A DNA stretch of 7,769 bases from Cyanobacteriota bacterium (lineage in GTDB: Bacteria > Cyanobacteriota > Cyanobacteriia > SKYG9): the NCBI GenBank assembly GCA_025054735.1, contig JANWZG010000169.1, positions 1 to 7,769 of the forward strand, read 5' to 3'. Below the pieces are notes generated by a model. It made no database searches and had not been told where the DNA came from. It saw nothing but the letters and a program-made list of their open reading frames with translations. This document shows positions 5,760 to 7,769 of the stretch, one piece after another. The position numbers and the translations under genes are program-made. Every line of letters starts with the position of its first letter. The first letter of the stretch is position 1.

Positions 5760-6617
5760 TTAACGCTGCGACCTGATGGCACCAGGTACACTAACAGCGA
5801 TCGCGTCATAGTCCATAGCGGGCAACGAACGCCCATCATACACACCACACCAGCGGGCAAATAGTTGCGTTACCACAGGTCGAACTCGCTCGTCATAGGC
5901 TCCCAACTGGGCAGCGCGCCACTCGATTGGTAGCCCTAGCTCACCGTTATAAGCACCAACCAATAGCCCAGCCCCGATCGTTGTCAGTGGTTGGTCTGTA
6001 CATCCTATAGCCCGTTGCAACGTTAGCCGACAGTCCTGGGGTGTGGTCACAAAACAAAACAGAGCCAACCCATAGGCCCGGTAAACCAAGGGCAGATAGG
6101 CTAGTGCCTGTTGAGCAGCCGTCAGGCTAGCACCATTCTGATATAGGGCTGCCACCGTTCTGAGCGTCTGCCTCAGTGCCGGATGATCATAGTCTGGCCA
6201 AGGATAGGCAACATCAGCGGATAGGATGCGGTGGATAGGGCTGCTGTTATGCAAAATCAATCCTACACTGTGCAGCATAATTACCTGATCCGCTAGGGGA
6301 CGATCGTGGGAGTCAGACCAATGCTGGATTGCTGCTGTCAGGGCCAGTGGATTGTCCCCATAGAGCAAGATAAAGGGCACCAGGGTTGTGGGATGGATTA
6401 GGGAGGCTGATCGTCTAGATTCAGGTGGGGTAGAAGCCTGTAAAAGTGACTTGGCGATCGTCACCGCTGCGTCTTGATGAACTGACCAAAATCCTGGTGA
6501 CAAGGGCTGATAACGACAAGCAGCAGATCGAGAGCACTGCTCCAGCAGCGCCTCTGCCACTAAAGCCCCCATCCAAACTCCACAAAACCGTTGCCACAGC
6601 GATGGTGTTATAGGCAT
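5760..6617 (-). CDS. Divergent ADP-ribosylglycohydrolase-like protein, possibly inactive
   Basis: This 285-residue protein appears to share the all-helical ADP-ribosylglycohydrolase (DraG/ARH) fold. The N-terminus RFCGVWMGALVAEALLE matches the usual RxxGxLLGxAxGDALG helix, but the GD is AE. SVHQDAAVTIAKSLL lines up with the family's TDDTxMAxALAESL metal motif, with QDA in place of DDT. GCTDQPLTTIGAGLLVGAY near residues 225-243 lines up with the C-terminal GGDTDTIGAIAGALAGAY motif, with the acidic residues partly lost. If this alignment is right, the two-metal centre is incomplete and hydrolase activity is doubtful. The protein has no signal peptide and is probably cytoplasmic. It begins 26 bases after the stop of the DUF2135-like gene and is likely the last gene of that minus-strand run. 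Assignment rests on motif layout only, so a remote or unrelated fold is possible. Confidence 0.6.
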   Translation of the reverse strand: MPITPSLWQRFCGVWMGALVAEALLEQCSRSAACRYQPLSPGFWSVHQDAAVTIAKSLLQASTPPESRRSASLIHPTTLVPFILLYGDNPLALTAAIQHWSDSHDRPLADQVIMLHSVGLILHNSSPIHRILSADVAYPWPDYDHPALRQTLRTVAALYQNGASLTAAQQALAYLPLVYRAYGLALFCFVTTPQDCRLTLQRAIGCTDQPLTTIGAGLLVGAYNGELGLPIEWRAAQLGAYDERVRPVVTQLFARWCGVYDGRSLPAMDYDAIAVSVPGAIRSQR

Positions 6618-6643
6618 GACTGACTAGCCAACTAAATTAGCCC

Positions 6644-7423
6644 CTAACGTGGGGATGGAGGTGCAGGTGATGGCGATGGAGACATTCCCGGTGAAGGCGC
6701 TGCCATTGGGGATGTATCAGATGGCGTACCGCTAGCAGGGGAAGGTGTTGCTGCCCCAGCTTCTACAGAAAATGGCGGAAAGTCTACCCTAGGTCTAGCT
6801 AAGCTCACGGTGCTATTGTAAGTACTCGTCCTACCCTTATTTAGCACCGTCACTGTAAAGGGAATGGTGCGGGTACGGTTACCAGGCTGCTCACAGGCAC
6901 GATACAGCACTACCTGCACCTGATAACGTCCGGCAGGCGCGCCACCCGTGGGCCAGAAGATATTCTCTACTGGCCTAGTCGTCGTCGCAACACAGTCCGC
7001 ATTAGAATCAACATCCAACTCTCCACCAGATGGGGACTTAGGTTCTCGGAAAAAGACCGTTTGTCCTGATGGATCCTTTACTGCTAGGTCTAAATCATCC
7101 TTCGTGCGCCAGCGCAACGTCACCTGCACATCCCCAGTTCCTAGTCTTGGCTCACCGCTGGGTTGCTCTGGACTCACACAAAACACATCCAGGTTCACCA
7201 ACTGACCGGATGGAGTCCGCATGTAACACGCTAGGCGATTTTCTGAGCCACTTGGGGCAATTGGATAGCCCAGGGGACTGTTGGGGTCAGGTAACTGAGC
7301 AGTGGTAGGTTGCATCAACACCATCACTGAAGCGATCGACAATGTAACAGGAAATCGCACAGCAGACGATTGTAGCAATGGAAGCCAACGATTCAGCATA
7401 GGGTCAATGTCGGGGATCAACAT
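6644..7423 (-). CDS. Secreted DUF2135/YfaP-like protein with Pro/Ser-rich tail
   Basis: From ATG 7423 this is a 259-residue exported protein. A hydrophobic segment (about 24-37) ending PTTAQ suggests signal peptidase I cleavage after Ala42. A second ATG at 7399 would give a more standard signal peptide (MLNRWLPLL) and is a real alternative; a GTG at 7426 adds one residue. The central domain contains VTLRWRTKDDLDLAVKDPSG, a GGELDVDSNADC segment and ENIFWPTGGAPAGRYQVQVV. This order (L-D-L-x-V-x-D-P-S-G, then G-G-x-L-D-x-D, then E-N-I) is characteristic of DUF2135/YfaP-type beta-sandwich domains. Four cysteines lie in the mature part (ACYM, VFCV, ADCV, RACE), consistent with disulfides outside the cytoplasm. 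The last 35 or so residues are a low-complexity Pro/Ser/Ala tail, possibly a flexible or wall-spanning linker. The molecular role is unknown. It lies 76 bases downstream of the M61 peptidase gene. Confidence 0.72.
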   Translation of the reverse strand: MLIPDIDPMLNRWLPLLQSSAVRFPVTLSIASVMVLMQPTTAQLPDPNSPLGYPIAPSGSENRLACYMRTPSGQLVNLDVFCVSPEQPSGEPRLGTGDVQVTLRWRTKDDLDLAVKDPSGQTVFFREPKSPSGGELDVDSNADCVATTTRPVENIFWPTGGAPAGRYQVQVVLYRACEQPGNRTRTIPFTVTVLNKGRTSTYNSTVSLARPRVDFPPFSVEAGAATPSPASGTPSDTSPMAAPSPGMSPSPSPAPPSPR

Positions 7424-7462
7424 CACTTGTATAACACAGGCCTATTCTTCAAAATGCCCAAT

Positions 7463-7498
7463 TTTTATGGGGATATCAAGTTTTATGGGGATATCAAG
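7463..7498. repeat. Perfect 18-bp tandem duplication upstream of the secreted-protein gene
   Basis: TTTTATGGGGATATCAAG occurs twice head to tail, at 7463-7480 and 7481-7498, without a mismatch. Each copy holds the palindrome GATATC. It fills the start of the 76-base gap between the M61 peptidase stop (7500) and the next minus-strand gene. On the minus strand each copy reads CTTGATATCCCCATAAAA; a TTGATA in the copy nearer the gene has a poor -10 candidate (CATTTT) 17 bases on. Confidence 0.9.
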
Positions 7499-7499
7499 C

Positions 7500-7769
7500 T
7501 CAGGCCGAGTTGTCAACTAGATGGCTTAGGGGTTGACCAAGCCAACCAAAAAATAGCTTCTCTTGACTAGGCGTAGGGTGCTGAACTGGCACAATTTCGT
7601 AACGTTTTGGTTGGGGGGCGGCTAGGGTAGCCATGCCTGTGCGTAGTTCATCCTGGTGAAACCAAGTCATTGTCACAGCATCACCAGGACTGTAGTTGCG
7701 CAGTCGATCGTCTAGTTGATCAGCTGTGACACGAAACTGGTCGATCGCCAACAGCTCATCGCCGGGGCT
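7500..7769 (-). CDS. M61-family peptidase, C-terminal PDZ region (5' partial)
   Basis: Only the last 89 residues are in the window; the frame runs off the right edge, so the TTG at 7751 is not the start. The fragment begins SPGDELLAIDQFRV, a typical PDZ core strand-helix (GDELLAIDxxRV), continues with RLRNYSPGDAVTMTWFHQDE, the PDZ substrate-groove half, and finishes with a tail including PSQEKLFFGWLG. This combination of PDZ and tail matches the C-terminus of cyanobacterial M61 (glycyl aminopeptidase-like) metallopeptidases; the zinc-binding HExxH domain would lie outside the window. The gene ends with TGA next to the 18-bp tandem duplication. No terminator is visible before the DUF2135-like gene, so read-through is possible. 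Confidence 0.82.
   Translation of the reverse strand, partial: SPGDELLAIDQFRVTADQLDDRLRNYSPGDAVTMTWFHQDELRTGMATLAAPQPKRYEIVPVQHPTPSQEKLFFGWLGQPLSHLVDNSA

Noticed and set aside
7463..7498. The 18-bp repeat pair as a CRISPR or phage attachment site
   Set aside because: The copies are directly adjacent with no spacer, and no integrase, cas gene or tRNA is nearby.
6948..7520. Plus-strand open frames opposite the secreted-protein gene
   Set aside because: The minus strand has a signal peptide and a recognisable domain order; the plus-strand translations are low-quality shadows.

Overview
The window looks like chromosomal DNA from a cyanobacterium. The palindrome GCGATCGC (HIP1, a cyanobacterial signature) occurs perfectly at 125-132, 1645-1652, 2545-2552, 4418-4425 and 5797-5804, with many one-off variants. 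The gene families fit too: a GT2-TPR protein, an M61 peptidase with a PDZ domain, and a small rhomboid. I cannot name a species. Shine-Dalgarno sequences are mostly weak or absent; the clear exception is the acyltransferase at 915.

Layout. (1) 1-1589, plus strand: the 3' end of an ABC exporter (ATPase domain), then a PlsC-like acyltransferase 38 bases downstream, probably one transcript. (2) 1566-3476, minus strand: a CpdA/Icc-like metallophosphoesterase, then a GT2 glycosyltransferase with TPR repeats. The GT2 gene overlaps the acyltransferase tail to tail by 24 bases. (3) 3477-3726: a divergent intergenic region with weak promoter candidates. (4) 3727-5740, plus strand: a small single-pass membrane protein, a broken membrane-protein gene (4031-4996), and a rhomboid protease. 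(5) 5760-7769, minus strand: a run made of the 3' end of an M61 peptidase, a secreted DUF2135/YfaP-like protein with a Pro/Ser tail, and a divergent ADP-ribosylglycohydrolase-like protein.

The most informative object is a 165-bp MITE-like element at 4525-4689. It has 15-bp terminal inverted repeats (one mismatch), internal hairpins and a perfect 9-bp target duplication, GTTGGAACT, at 4516-4524 and 4690-4698. Removing the element and one target copy takes out 174 bases (58 codons) and rejoins a single membrane-protein reading frame across the scar. The insertion therefore broke a real gene. That gene also carries two opposite single-base frame changes, near 4439-4443 and 4838-4853.

Two short perfect or near-perfect tandem duplications sit in gene junctions: 15 bp x2 at 2685-2714 and 18 bp x2 at 7463-7498. 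I found no tRNA, rRNA, CRISPR array, transposase or integrase gene, and no convincing new multi-gene system.
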